DNA from: Aquatica leii
Lineage: Eukaryota > Arthropoda > Insecta > Coleoptera > Lampyridae
Assembly: GCA_035610365.1 (NCBI GenBank)
Contig: CM069433.1
Span: 129,846,545-129,910,544 of the forward strand
Length of the DNA: 64,000 nt
Direction: 5' to 3'
The notes under the pieces are model-generated. The model was not told where the DNA came from and searched no databases. It saw only the letters and a program-made list of their open reading frames with translations. The position numbers and the translations under genes are program-made. This document shows, one piece after another, positions 21,018 through 32,394 of this stretch (its first letter is position 1; the number at the start of each line of letters is the position of its first letter).

Positions 21018-21356
21018 AATATTATACATACTACAATGGTCTTTAGATGAGGGAGGACCATCCCAATGATCACGCCATTCGGGTAAATTGTAATGTTCGT
21101 AACATAGTAATTTGTTTTGTAGCTGTTTGTTTTGTCGATAATTATTTGGAGGTCTCCACCATATTTCATTTAAGTCTGATGGTCGCACCTGTTGTAAACA
21201 GTATTTAATTGGCAAATATTGTAATTCGTAATTTGTTACGTTTTTCAACGAACAATCTGCTTCGTATTTAAACATTACTTCGCATACCTTATTGACGTTC
21301 ACAGATAGAAACCCAAATATCGATAAAAATACGCTCCATAATGTACACTGGATCAT
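21018..21356 (-). CDS. Unrecognised exon with a W/N/P-rich conserved-looking segment
   Basis: A 113-residue open frame. The most gene-like part is YLPIKYCLQQVRPSDLNEIW, then WRPPNNYRQNKQLQNKLL, CYEHYNLPEWRDHWDGPP. The dense W, R, N and P content without repeats is unlike neighbouring chance frames. A GTATGT donor at about 21027 suggests the exon ends there, with YNI as read-through. No family is assigned; it could be a host-gene exon or part of an unrecognised element. Confidence 0.35.
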
Positions 21357-21465
21357 CAGCTTTACGTATATGCTCTATCGTACTGTTTTCATCTTTATAT
21401 AATTACTGTTTCCGTTCTTTTTTATTTTTTTCACATCTTGAGTTACATATTCGACAGCAATTGAA

Positions 21466-22354
21466 AATGCCTACTTTGAAAGTCAAACAGGATGTTGCGA
21501 CAAGGTGGAATTCTGCCCTTATAATGATAGAAAGGTTACTCGAAATCAAAGACCCATTATGTGTGTTAGTTTCACGTCTTCCGATTTTGCCACAGCCGTT
21601 CTTGGACGCAAATGAATGGCAGATCTGAGAAGATTGTGTTAAAGTCTTAAAACCCGCTGAAGCAATAACAAAAATATTATCAGCAGAAACATATTGCACC
21701 ATGTCCATGGTGATTCCACTAGTTAGGGGTTTTCAGTTAGCACTTAGAAATGTTTCTATTACTACGCAGACAGGGGACACTTTGAAGAACAAGTTACTGG
21801 AAAACGTAACGCGTAGGCTGGGAGGATTTGAAAGGAACAAAGTAGTTGCTAAAGCCACATTACTCGATCCCCGATTCAAAAAATACGCGTTTGGAATCGG
21901 GAGTAACGCAAAGAATGCTCAGAAGTGGGTGACTAAGGAACTTGTTCAACTTGTGACTGATAAAGATTCAGCAATGTCGTCAGCTAAAGAGACAGAAATG
22001 TTGAAAGAAGCAACACAATTAGGCTTACAACCAGTCAAAGACACTTTAGCTCCAGATATCTGGGAACATTTTGACCAAAAAATATCACACATTCAAACAC
22101 GCTCAACTTCAACAAGTACAGTGATTTTGATGATACGCCAGTATTTGGATTTGCCGTTTCTTGATAGGACGAAAGATCCTTTACAGTTTTGGTTGAAACA
22201 CAAAGCGTTGATGCCGGAATTATGTGAATTAGCGTTCAAATATTTGTGTATACCATGCGCATCGGTACCGTCTGAAAGAGTTTTTAGTAAAGCAGGATTA
22301 CTAACATGCAGCAAAGCAAAAGTGGACAAAATAGTATTCATGTTCATGTTTTAA
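21466..22354 (+). pseudogene. hAT transposase, C-terminal half
   Basis: The frame from about 21466 reads LKVKQDVATRWNSALIMIER, as in hAT transposases before the dimerisation region. A TGA stop at about 21626 interrupts it. The frame continues to 22354 with SMVIPLVRGFQLAL, VVAKATLLDPRFKKYAF and the hAT C-terminal dimerisation motif FKYLCIPCASVPSERVFSKA (22235-22295). The BED finger and N-terminal catalytic part are absent. It is nearest to the ZBED-like hAT branch. No ends were found. Confidence 0.8.
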
Positions 22355-22716
22355 ATAATAGTTTATATTTACAGGAGTTTCCAGAATGCACATTTTATAT
22401 TTTGTTAAGTAGTTTCAAGAAGAGAAAAGTTAAGTTGTATTTTGTAAGAACTTTTATTTTAAATATATCTAATATATTCTGAATTTATCATTAGATATTC
22501 TGTTCTGTTCAGATTTTTACCAAATGGTTCTTTCACTATTGTATTGATGAGCTACTTCTGTATAGTGATGCAAAAAAAACTGTTTTTATTCTTATTATTA
22601 GGATATTATTAACAAACTTGAAATACAGAAAAAATGTAAACCATGCTCATAGTACATTATCGCTTTTGTTTATTTACAAAACTCGCTTTTAAACGCTTGC
22701 GATAGTATAGTGCATA

Positions 22717-23200
22717 CCCAAGTAACAATGAAAGTTGATTACCGGCAGAATAAGTGCTTAATCAGAATATTATTCAACCAATACCTGAATAGTAGTAATA
22801 AGAATGATTTAATAAACTCTTATTCAACCGTTAATCATCTAAAAATGCAGTAACTATTCAGCTCTTCCATAGCTGGACAGTTTACTGAACAGTGGCTTTT
22901 TCAGCTATTTTTCATCTTACTCTGATCTCTTATTCATTTTATAAATATGGAAAAGAATCTTCTTATTCAGCTCTTTCCAAGTTTTTTTTATCTGAACAGC
23001 TGCTTCTACAGCTTTTATTTAGCTATTTTTCAACATTTATACAACTTATAGCCTGTTTTAAATGCTTGAATAAGGCTATATTCAACTCTATATACAGCTC
23101 TACTTCAGCTTATAAATATGTTTTATTAAAAATTATATTATCAAACAGAGAAGGAGTATGTGATTCTAACCGATTTCTTTATTGACCTTATGTTATTCGT
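22717..23200. repeat. Possible transposon end: CCCAAGTAACA followed by TTATTCAGCT repeats
   Basis: CCCAAGTAACA at 22717-22727 resembles the locus 1 terminus CCCAAGTAGCA. The next 400 bp hold repeated TTATTCAGCTC, TTCAGCTATTTTTCA and TATTCAAC strings, a subterminal-repeat pattern. A matching right end was not found. It may be the left end of locus 3 or a separate nonautonomous element. Confidence 0.4.
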
Positions 23201-23273
23201 AATTTATTACTTTATCTGTTTGTCTTTTTTTGTTGTGTTTGCAAGAAACTGTGTTTTTATCTGAATTTTGTTG

Positions 23274-23358
23274 AGACCGCATGGGATTCGAACCCAGGTG
23301 CTTCGGTCGTGCGGTGTTGTATACTGGGTGCCTTATCTATCTGAGCTAATCTGAAACA
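23274..23358 (-). repeat. tRNA-like pol III sequence (tRNA pseudogene or SINE head)
   Basis: The minus strand has an A-box-like TAGCTCAGATAGATAAGG and, about 50 bases on, a B-box GGTTCGAATCCCATGCGGTC. The 3' acceptor TGCGGTC has no matching 5' strand and the anticodon arm is unclear, so it is not a working tRNA. Confidence 0.5.
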
Positions 23359-23988
23359 TGCTAAATATTGTAATAAACGTCGGATATATTCCCCTTTGTA
23401 TACATTTTTTTATCTAAATTGACTAAACAAATAAATATCCTATTGTTACTATAAATCTTTAGTATAGTGATACAGGTGTAACTGATCGGTCAATAATCCT
23501 ATAAAGAAATACTAAACGGCGTTTTATTATTAATTCATAATTGCAAATATGCTTAAATTCTTAATGCAAGTGCAATACATTCGAGAACTAGCCAATTTGC
23601 CCATTGAGAAGAAAATGTTTAAGTTTTTAATATTAAAATGACCCTCTTTGCTGCATTGATCACCAACCGCCACTGGAATATATAATGGTGTGATAATGGT
23701 AACACGCGCGTGTTCTGTAACCTTCTGTAATCCTGTTGTTTTTATTTAATAGGTTGAGATTTAACTAATTATACGTTAACACGTTCTTAATAAAATGCTA
23801 GACAGCACAGGTATGATAAAATTTATGTTGCTTAATCGTTATAAATAAATTATAAAAGTAAAACAATTTCAATACTGTTCAATAAATATTCATATGAGCA
23901 GACTTGTGCATAGAAGAGACATATTAATTTATAAATTAATGTTGCTCCTTTTTGTTAGATATCTAATTCTTTTGAACTTTAGAAAATT

Positions 23989-25376
23989 TTTTTGACCTGG
24001 TGGAAACACTGAAAGCAGGCCAGAAAGTACAAAGTGTTGTTCCCCATAACTGGATTAGTGGAAGATTTTTAAGGTGGCCTAACTCCAACGCTAAAGATTT
24101 GGTGAGAAATGTATTTTCTCAGCCGAATAATTCATGAAGTAAGTTGCCATGTAAAGTAAAACAAAAATACTTCAAAACAAATGAAGAAGAAGAAGCAGAG
24201 GCTGCAAATTTGTCAGAACAAGATACAGACACATCAGATAACTTTCCAATATCACAAAAAAATAAGCATAGTTCATCTAAAACTACTACTAATAATGTTA
24301 ACTATAATTCATTATTTAAAAGCATAATAAATAAAAAATGTAGTAATCCTGTCGAGGAACAGTCAAATAGTCTACAATCTCAAATTATGAGTTCTAAATC
24401 TCCAAGAGAATCTATAAATCCTTTGCAGGAGTCGTATAATTGTAGTGATGCTGATATTATTGATGCAAGCTTCTTGAATATGGAGACGGCTGTAATTGTA
24501 AGTACTTATATTCAACTTTTTAAATAAATAATTTGAATTTTTATAGCCTTTTGATATGGAACAATTGAAGGAAGAGCTATTTAATAAAATGGAGCAGGTA
24601 AAAGTAGAAATCGTGAACCATGTAGACAACCTAATGGTAAAAACTATTGCTGCTATTAGATCTGATTTTGATACCAAACTAGAAATAATTTAAAAAAATA
24701 AAACAGTGATTGGAGAGAATGAAGAATTTCAGTTTGCTCCTGTTTCTACAAAAGAAGAACTTATGAAATTAGAAGATAATTTAAAAAGTGGCGAATTTCA
24801 AGAACAGATGGTAATACCACATACACTCATTCCAATCATTTGAATTAAAATTAATTTCTTTACACCTTAGATATATCATATGCAAAAAATTGTAGGAGAA
24901 TCTGGTGAAAATGGATTCAACACATGTTACATTTTATTGGATCAGTTCTTTGACAAGCATTTTATGGTACAATGTAGTTGGAGTGGTGCAAGTAGAAATG
25001 AAATTCCTAAATGTGCCATTAAAAATTGTAGGAACATAATGAATGTTTTTTTGAAGGTTGTTATGAGAAGACACGCAGATTTTTCTGAAAATGCACTAGA
25101 AATTTTTTTTAAATTAGTGACCAAAAACGCAAAAAAATGCTCTGAAACAACTGGTGCAAGACAGTCATCATGCCATGTACGACAAAAGAAAAGGGGTGAG
25201 ATTATTACTTTAACTTAAATAGAAATGTGGATAGTTGGTTTGCAGTTAACAAGAGCAAAATAAACCCTTATAATAATAATGTAGATGAATGGATACATTC
25301 AAAAAATGCCTCTATGTCCAATTGCACTTCATACAATTCCCATGTTAGTTTCGCTGATGACAGTAATGATTTATAA
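23989..25376 (+). pseudogene. DUF4806-type protein, nearly complete (locus 3)
   Basis: The first block (from 23989) reads VVPHNWISGRFLRWPNSNAK, the N-terminal module, with a stop at about 24135. It is followed by an acidic linker (24144-24497, EEEEAEAANLSEQDTDTSD) ending at donor GTAAGT. A coiled exon (about 24547-24809, MEQLKEELFNKMEQVKVEI) holds FAPVSTKEELMKLEDNL. The main domain exon (about 24871-25195) has GFNTCYILLDQFFDKHFM, CSWSGASRNEIPKCAIKN and RRHADFSENALEIFFKL. After a frame change near 25196 a tail with NRNVDSWFAVNKSK runs to a stop at 25376. AATAAA lies about 120 bp on. It converges on the minus-strand transposase ending at 25597. Confidence 0.75.
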
Positions 25377-25596
25377 AAAGGAATTAATCTATAAAATTAA
25401 CTTTATTAAGCTATTGAAAATGTTGTTTTTTATAACTTTAAGTTATGTTTGTTTTTAAATTGAAATTTACCTATGTATTAATATTTTGAATTTTGTAATA
25501 AATATGAAAACCGTTCTGTGCAATGTATGTATTTAAGTGCTTTATGTTTACACTAAAAAGTATAACAAAATTCATATCAAGCAAACAGAAACATAT

Positions 25597-27290
25597 CAGT
25601 TGAGTAAAGTATGTTGCAACGGTATAAAAACATTCATATTTTCTTTATAATTAACAGCTACTAATTTGCATAATATGTCATTGATGCTGTAATGTTTTGG
25701 GATTTCAAATTTCATATTTGCAAGGTATATAAATAAGTAAGAAGAATAAATTGGAGTTTCAAAAAATTTTTCTTTGTTCTTAATAGATTGACCAAGTATT
25801 ATAATTTGATTGTTCTCTTCTAAAATTGTAATTGTTTTTACAATCTCGATTTCCTTCGTCAGGAACCAAGAATCTTTAAAAATATTACTCTAATTTGACA
25901 ATACACATTGTTTCTTCTTCTTTTAATTTTAGTTGATACTGCTGGTTTCTGCAAATCCTTAATAGAATTTGTGAAAATCGAATTTCTTTCACTAATTCTA
26001 TATACTACTTGTTCTAGATTATGATTTCCCATACGTAATAACATTTTTATTTGATATAGGGAGTTTTCAAAAGGATAAGGAGATATTGATGGTAGTGAAC
26101 CAAATCTATTGACATCGCCTACTATGTGTACTAAATTGTGAATATTGCTAGATGATTTTCACCATAAATGTCTTTGAACTGTTCAACATATGTTTTGAAC
26201 ATATGTTGAGCAATTGAACGATGTTTGCTGTATATGTCGCAACTGCAGATGGATGTAGCTACGAATAAAAGTAAAAAATGTTTATACACGTGAACATGTA
26301 AAACATCTTTTAATATAACAATTCCAACATAATTAAGAAAGGTACGATATTCGACACTTTTCCAGAAAGATAAACAATCCATAGGTCGCATAGACCGATG
26401 AATTTCTGATGGTAATTTTGTTAACAGTAGTGCATTTGAAATCTTATCTATATCACGAGCACACAATTTCCCTTCAAATCCAAGAGTTCCATCACTCCAC
26501 CCCATAAGACATTTTTTCATAACACCAAGTTCCAACAAATGTAGTAAATCTGCTACAATAAAATTTTTGATCATGTCTACTCCGGATATTTTTAAAATCG
26601 GCGATTCATGTCCCTTATGGTGGTTACCATATTTCTTTAATCTAAACATTTTATTTGTTCTGAGCGGACATTTAGTTAGTGGGAATATTACTTTATGAGC
26701 TGTATGTGAACATTCACCTTTAGTTTTACACTTTTGACATCTATCCTTACCATTACAATTACTCACCCCTAGGTACAAAAAGAAACAGTGTAAATGGTAT
26801 TAGTATAAGGTTAAAGTAATTTTTTTGTAATGTTTTAATTAATTACCTTTAATAAATGCACGAGCAGGTGAATCACAAATAAAGCAACGAACATTTATCA
26901 TAATTTTATGACCATTTATATGAATGCCATTCTCTATAAGTTGTAACAACTCATCAACAAAAGGTGTTAGGTATTCTTTAAGATCAGTGGGTTTGCTGTT
27001 ACCATAATATATACCAACAGGTATAGGTTGAATATGTTGCATTTCATGAATGAAAGCTTGGTGTCTGATATTATACTGAATTGCCCATTTTCGCAATACC
27101 TTAGAAATATTCGATTCGATAATATGTGGTTCAGTTTCAATTTGTTCATATTCCTCTGTATCACTTATTATTGTATTATAATCTTTCTCTTAATCATATA
27201 TTTCTTCATTACTTATGTCTTCATCAGTACTGTTTTCTTCTTCCAATTCAATTAATGAACCCTCATACATAATGGTTTCTTCTTCAATAT
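25597..27290 (-). pseudogene. tnp2-like transposase (locus 3)
   Basis: From the 5' side: an acidic start (EENSTDEDISNEE), then ISKVLRKWAIQYNIRHQA, the helical block seen at 2950 in the intact copy. An apparent internal deletion removes the segment holding the acidic DG motif. The frame then has IPVGIYYGNSKPTDLKEYLT, CFICDSPARAFIKG, KCKTKGECSH, FIVADLLHLLELGVMKKCL, SFWKSVEYRTFLNYVGIVIL and LEQVVYRISERN, ending at a stop at 25597. A possible intron separates about 26839 from 26778. Stops and the deletion mean it is not active. It is diverged from the 1206-3164 copy, so it is a separate lineage. Confidence 0.75.
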
Positions 27291-27404
27291 AAACACGAGC
27301 ATTTTCAGTAATTACCGTTTTTATTGATAAACATTTAATTGAAATATTGTATTGAAATACTACAACTAATATTCAAGATAAGTAATTACGTATGTATCTG
27401 TGCA

Positions 27405-27489
27405 GTGCATGGCGTAGTCAATTTTTAATACTTTTAATAATTTGTGCCTCTTGTACATTTGGGAAATATTGTTTGAACAGCATCTACAA
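27405..27489 (-). pseudogene. DUF4806-type last-exon remnant
   Basis: After an acceptor (TTTGTAG) the minus strand reads DAVQTIFPKCT, then in a shifted frame EAQIIKSIKN, a stop where W is expected, and LRHAL. This matches the last exons at locus 1 (DAVKKN to VWLKHAPERLK) and locus 2 (IIYSIKNWLRHAS). It sits upstream of the locus 3 transposase on the same strand. Confidence 0.5.
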
Positions 27490-28205
27490 ATAAAAATAAT
27501 TTAAATCGTAGAATGAATCCATATTAAACACTATTGGGGTTGTTGTAATTACTATTTTGACGACCGGGCATTATGCTCGTTAAATTAAATTTAAATTATT
27601 AATCATGCTTAATCCAACTTTAAAAATATTTTTATTGATTAATTTTAATATAATTTAATAATAGTTATATCAGAATTTAAATATTTTTTGTTTTTGGTGT
27701 TAATTGATTTAAGTTGTTTTAAAAACTTTGTAACTACAATAAGAATTAAAAGAATCATAAACCTATTGTGAAATTTGTAATTCTTTGTCGGTATTATAGG
27801 TACGTACTTACTTTAAATTTTGTGAAATATGTAAACAGACTTCTATTCTGAATTATATTTAAAATCTTGAAAACATAATTACAATTACAATTATTATGAT
27901 TTCTTATTTGTAAAATGCGTATAATAACTACTATTCAATCTTTCGGTTTCAATTAGGTAGGTAATTGCCTTTTTCTTTATTTATAAAGCCAGAACGTGCA
28001 ATACTGTATTATTCTACCTATTATTGTTAGTAGTAAGTGTTCCGTCTTACGTGTATAGGTATTACGTGACCCCGATACCTGATACGATTTCCGTTTGTCA
28101 TTGTACCTAAGTTAGTTTTTAAATTTTCTGAAAAATGTATTACCAGTATAAATAGTAAGTGCTGGTGAATATTTTTCTTTGCGTTTTGTGTTAGTGAAGT
28201 TTAGG
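27490..28205. other. AT-rich gap, no gene seen
   Basis: No frame or repeat could be supported. Possible promoter DNA for the Mutator-like gene that starts near 28206, but no clear core promoter was identified. Confidence 0.4.
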
Positions 28206-30970
28206 ATGCGGAAAACGAAATTGCCGTTATCTAGACCTAAAAAAAAGCATGAGGCTAAGAATGAAACAATTGAATTGCAAGTAATTGTTTGTTTAATAGT
28301 TTTTTTAATTGTATTCTTTTAGAAGATGGAAAAATACGTTAGACCCAGAAACACTCTAGATTGCAAATACTGGTAGTGTAAGAAATTTTCTATCTGTAAC
28401 TTCATCTGATACAGAGAGCGTTATATATACTGTAAGTGATACTCATCAAGATACGAGAACTAAAGAAATCAACAAAATAACTGGTACTTATGAAATCACC
28501 GAGTTATCCAAAGTTGGACATGATATTGAAGGAGATGACAGTGATCAAGATGGAGATATGACAAGCGAATCTGAATTATCCGATTTTGAAATTGAATACG
28601 AAACCGATAAAGATAATTCGCAATCTCAACGCAACTGTGTCATTAGTGGTCGACGCATAATAAATATTTCGTACTTCTTTCAACAGCTAAAGAATATATC
28701 CCACAAAGATAATAAACATTATTTGATATAATCAAAAAGAATCAAATATTTTTCTGTTTGTAGGATTTGGCTGCAGTTTTTGGAACATGTCGCTTATGTC
28801 AGAAAAAATGCAGGGACTCGGAAGTATCTTTACTTTAAAATGCGATGTATGTGGCATTACAGAAACTATTAGATCAGATATTATTCGCAAAGAAAACATA
28901 GGGGCTACGAACTTCTTGGCTGTTTTGGGAACTATAGCGGTGGGTATTGGATATTCTCAGTTAACCGAATTACTAGCTGCAATGGATATACCAAATATGT
29001 CAAATAACACCTATATTAATTGTCATTCCTTAATTGGGGAAACAATTATGGAAGATGACGAAGAAATGAAACAAGTTGGTGAAGAAGAAAGACGATTAGC
29101 TATTGATGCTGGTGAAGTCAATAAAAACGGAATTTTTGTAATACCCATAATTGTAGATGGAGCTTGGAGCAAACGTTCATACATAACTAATTACAATGCT
29201 CTATCTGGAGTTGTAAGTAATAGTAACGATTTATTAAAAAGTAGATCCCAATTATATTTTGATGCTTTTGTAGGCTTGTATTATTGGAACAAAAACTGAA
29301 AAATGTTATATGTTAGTGCGAAGAACAAATATTGCTATGTATGTGCCAGATCAGACTCAGCGAAATCACCAGAATACGTATACTTTCAAAACTGGACCGG
29401 CAAAGCAACAGCAATGGAGTGGGCAATAATTTTAGAAGGATTTCGTAAATCGATGGAAATGCACAGATTACTCTATGGGAAGGTGATAGGAGATGGAAAT
29501 AGTTGTGCTATCGAAACTTAATCCAAACTGCACCATACGTGCCCACCTTCATCATAGAAAAAATTGAATGTCGGAATCACTTGCTTAGACACTACATAAA
29601 TAAGTAGTCTGATTTGTCGAAAGATACTACACTTTTTATTGCTCTTAGAAAACAGATAATTATAAATAATACTTCAGGCAGATTTCGGCATGCTGTTACT
29701 AGAGCAACAGCTTACAGAAAACAAAAAGATGTACCTTATGATACAAAATAAATTTTATTGAAGAAATATATTTCAAATAGTCCAAATCACATTTTTGGGG
29801 AACATTCTCAATGTGATAAATATTTTTGTAAAGAAGATTCAAAAAAGGTAACAAAGACTTATTATTTTTACATTTGCTTCGTGTAGTAAAATATATAATC
29901 CTTGCTTAAATTGATTCACATTATTTCTTTCAGGAGAATTCTATTGCCGAACTACATACGAGTGGATTATATAGTTCCATTATAAATACTAACAGACGAC
30001 TTGCAGAAAATGCATCTAGTTTATTGTATGACGCCGAAACATTTAATTCCGTAGTGGCAAAGTTTGTAGGGGGAAAACGAATTAATTTTTCACTAAAAGG
30101 GGGCTATGAAATTAAATGCAAAGCGGCAGCAATATCGTATAATATTAAATGAGACTTCTTGTGGAAGTTGCAAAAGAAACTGTTTACTTGCAATAAGCAG
30201 CCACAACACCTACTACAATTTAGAGAAAAAAAATTAAAAGCTACCGAAGCAACGGTTAAACGTAAGAATCTCATAAGCATTAGTAACGTCAATGTACAAC
30301 AAGATAATATTTACAGGTCGACTTCCAAAACAAAAGTTACTTGCGACTATTTATGAAAACTACGGCCCTGATGCTGCAAGTGATATACCCGATATGCATT
30401 TGGATGAGTATGCCATAAAAGCTAATGAGTTAATGATCTGAACAATGTTGATCGAGCAATTATTTGTAAGGACACGTTGCTTCAGTCAAATTGCGAAAAA
30501 TGGAATGTTGAAAGAAAGAAACGAATAACAGCGTCTAATTTTGGAAAAATATGCAAGTTGAATAAAACTACGGCTCAAACAGTGCATGCACTATTATATT
30601 TAACTTTTCGAGGTACTCGTGTTACAGAATTTGGATTACTTCATGAAGCAAATGTTATTTCAATGTTTGAACTGCAGTATGCCAAAACAGTTAAAAGAAG
30701 TGGTTTAATAATTGTTTAAAAATATGCTTTTCTCTCATGTTCTCCTGATGGGTTGGTAGACGGCAAAAGTGTGTTAGAAATTAAAAGTTCAGATAAAAGT
30801 GGCGATCTTTCACCAGAAGAAGCTTTTAAAAGTGGGAAAATTCATGACTATTTGCGCAAATGGAAAATGGCGTCTAAAGAGGAATCACAATTACCATTAC
30901 CAAGTTCAAGTCTTGCTGCATATTACAAACAGAGACATTTGCTATTTTCTGGTGTATACTAGACGTGGAA
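28206..30970 (+). pseudogene. Mutator-like transposase domain plus YqaJ-type nuclease domain
   Basis: Exon 1 starts MRKTKLPLSRPKKKHEAKN (28206), followed by a 40-bp intron-like GTAATT to TTTTAG and an acidic exon (SDFEIEYETDKDNSQSQ, then CVISGRRIINISYFFQQL). The core (28787-29521) has FTLKCDVCGITETI, IVDGAWSKRSYITNYNALSG, KNKYCYVCARSDSAK and VIGDGNS. After broken DNA, 29760-30150 has HIFGEHSQCDKYFC, ENASSLLYDAE and FVGGKRINFSLKGGY. The end (30477-30962) is a YqaJ-like PD-(D/E)XK region: RKKRITASNFGKICK, FGLLHEANVISMF, CSPDGLVDGK, VLEIKSS. The layout matches large insect proteins that pair a Mutator-like domain with YqaJ. Several stops and frame changes disable it. Confidence 0.7.
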
Positions 30971-31110
30971 TATATGTAGAAGAAATTAAAAGGTAATTAT
31001 ATTAATTATATGCTAGTGGTTGTAAATGTTTACCTTTAGGTAAAATATGTAAATATTCTTCAGGTTTTCCCGAATAAGGTGGAAACATGTGGATGCATTT
31101 CAAGCAATTT

Positions 31111-31990
31111 TCAGTATGGGTTTTTAATTTTTTCCCTAAGCTTTGGAAACCAATAAACTCGTACAATCTGTTCTATCACCTTGATAAGACCAAGGTGACC
31201 TAAATCATCGCGACACGATCGTATCACAGCACCCTCCATCGACACGGGCACATAAAACAAGAGTTTGCCACTTAATTTTCTATAGGGAAGTTCATCCTTT
31301 AATTCAAAATGTTTGTCCTCGCGAACTTCTAGATCTTCTCGAATCTTACAAATAACTGGGTCGGAATTTTGACGAATAGAAAGGATTTCTTCGAACATGT
31401 TGCATTTTAACACTTGGACACTGTTACACCTACTCAAAGCGTCAACATGGGACATCCTTTTTCTTGCTCTATGTTTAATCTCAAAATCAAACTGCTGTAA
31501 GAACATAGCCCATCAAGCTATTCTAGGATGGATAATTTGTTTATTTAGTGTTAATCGGAAGCTGTCATAATCCGTGATAACTGTGAAATGAATACCATGC
31601 AAATAAGTATGGAATTTTTTAATAGAATAAACAACATTCCAACTCAAAGCTATTATATTTGGATTCCGTAGGGGTTGCTCTTTTACTAAAATAAAAGATA
31701 GGACGAAATTTTCCGTCAATTTGTTTTTGCATAAGGATGGAACCAAAAGCTGAAGCGCTCGCATCACAATGGAGTTCAGTCGGAAGTTTAGGCGAATAAA
31801 CAAAAAGAATCGGAACATCTGACAAAAAGTTTCTTCAAAATTTCGAAGGACTGAATTGCGTCTTCAAAAAAATTAAACATGCTGTCCTTCTTAAGTAGCT
31901 CATATAGGGGTTTGGCTACAATTGAAAAGTTTGGAATAAACGACGGAACTAACTAGCAAGGCCCAAAAAATTGAATTTTTTATTGAGTTA
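31111..31990 (-). pseudogene. Ty3/gypsy Pol fragment: RT end, RNase H, integrase zinc finger
   Basis: The minus strand from about 31990 gives a thumb-region remnant (NFSIVAKPLYELLKKDS), then RNase H with LHCDASASAFGSILMQKQ, ALSWNVVYSIKKFHTYLHG and VITDYD, then QFDFEIKHRARKRMSHVDAL and LSRC. The integrase N-terminal region follows (SCRDDLGHLGLIKVIEQI, VYWFPKLREKI). It is truncated at both ends and frame-broken near 31506 and 31820. LTRs were not found. Confidence 0.8.
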
Positions 31991-32386
31991 AAATCTAAAA
32001 TCTATAGCTTTGTTGCACAATTAAGAAAATTTTGGTTGTAATAATGATGACAATGATAAAAATAATTGTACGGTTATTAAAAAAACAAAAGAAGTTATAT
32101 ATCACATAATTAAAACAACGATTAGTTTATAATGATTATTTTAAATGTTTAAAAGAAAATATCGCCATCAATGTAGCATTCAATCTTATTTACACAAATT
32201 ATACACAGGGGAATGTAGTTTTTAAAAGATGTGTTACAGTGGTACTGTTGGTTACTTACATTGTAGACACGTTTCGCGCGTTTTGGTCATCTGTAAATTG
32301 TTTCTTATAAACAGTTATAAATGTATTGTATCTAGGCTAAACTATAATACGTTATCTTTGTACTGTTTACTAGGGGTAAGTAAAAG
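31991..32386. other. AT-rich spacer
   Basis: No gene or repeat family recognised between the gypsy fragment and the hAT element. Confidence 0.4.
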
Positions 32387-32394
32387 TAAGTATA

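Noticed and set aside
23274..23358. Functional tRNA gene
   Set aside because: The 3' acceptor strand has no 5' partner and no clear anticodon stem can be drawn.
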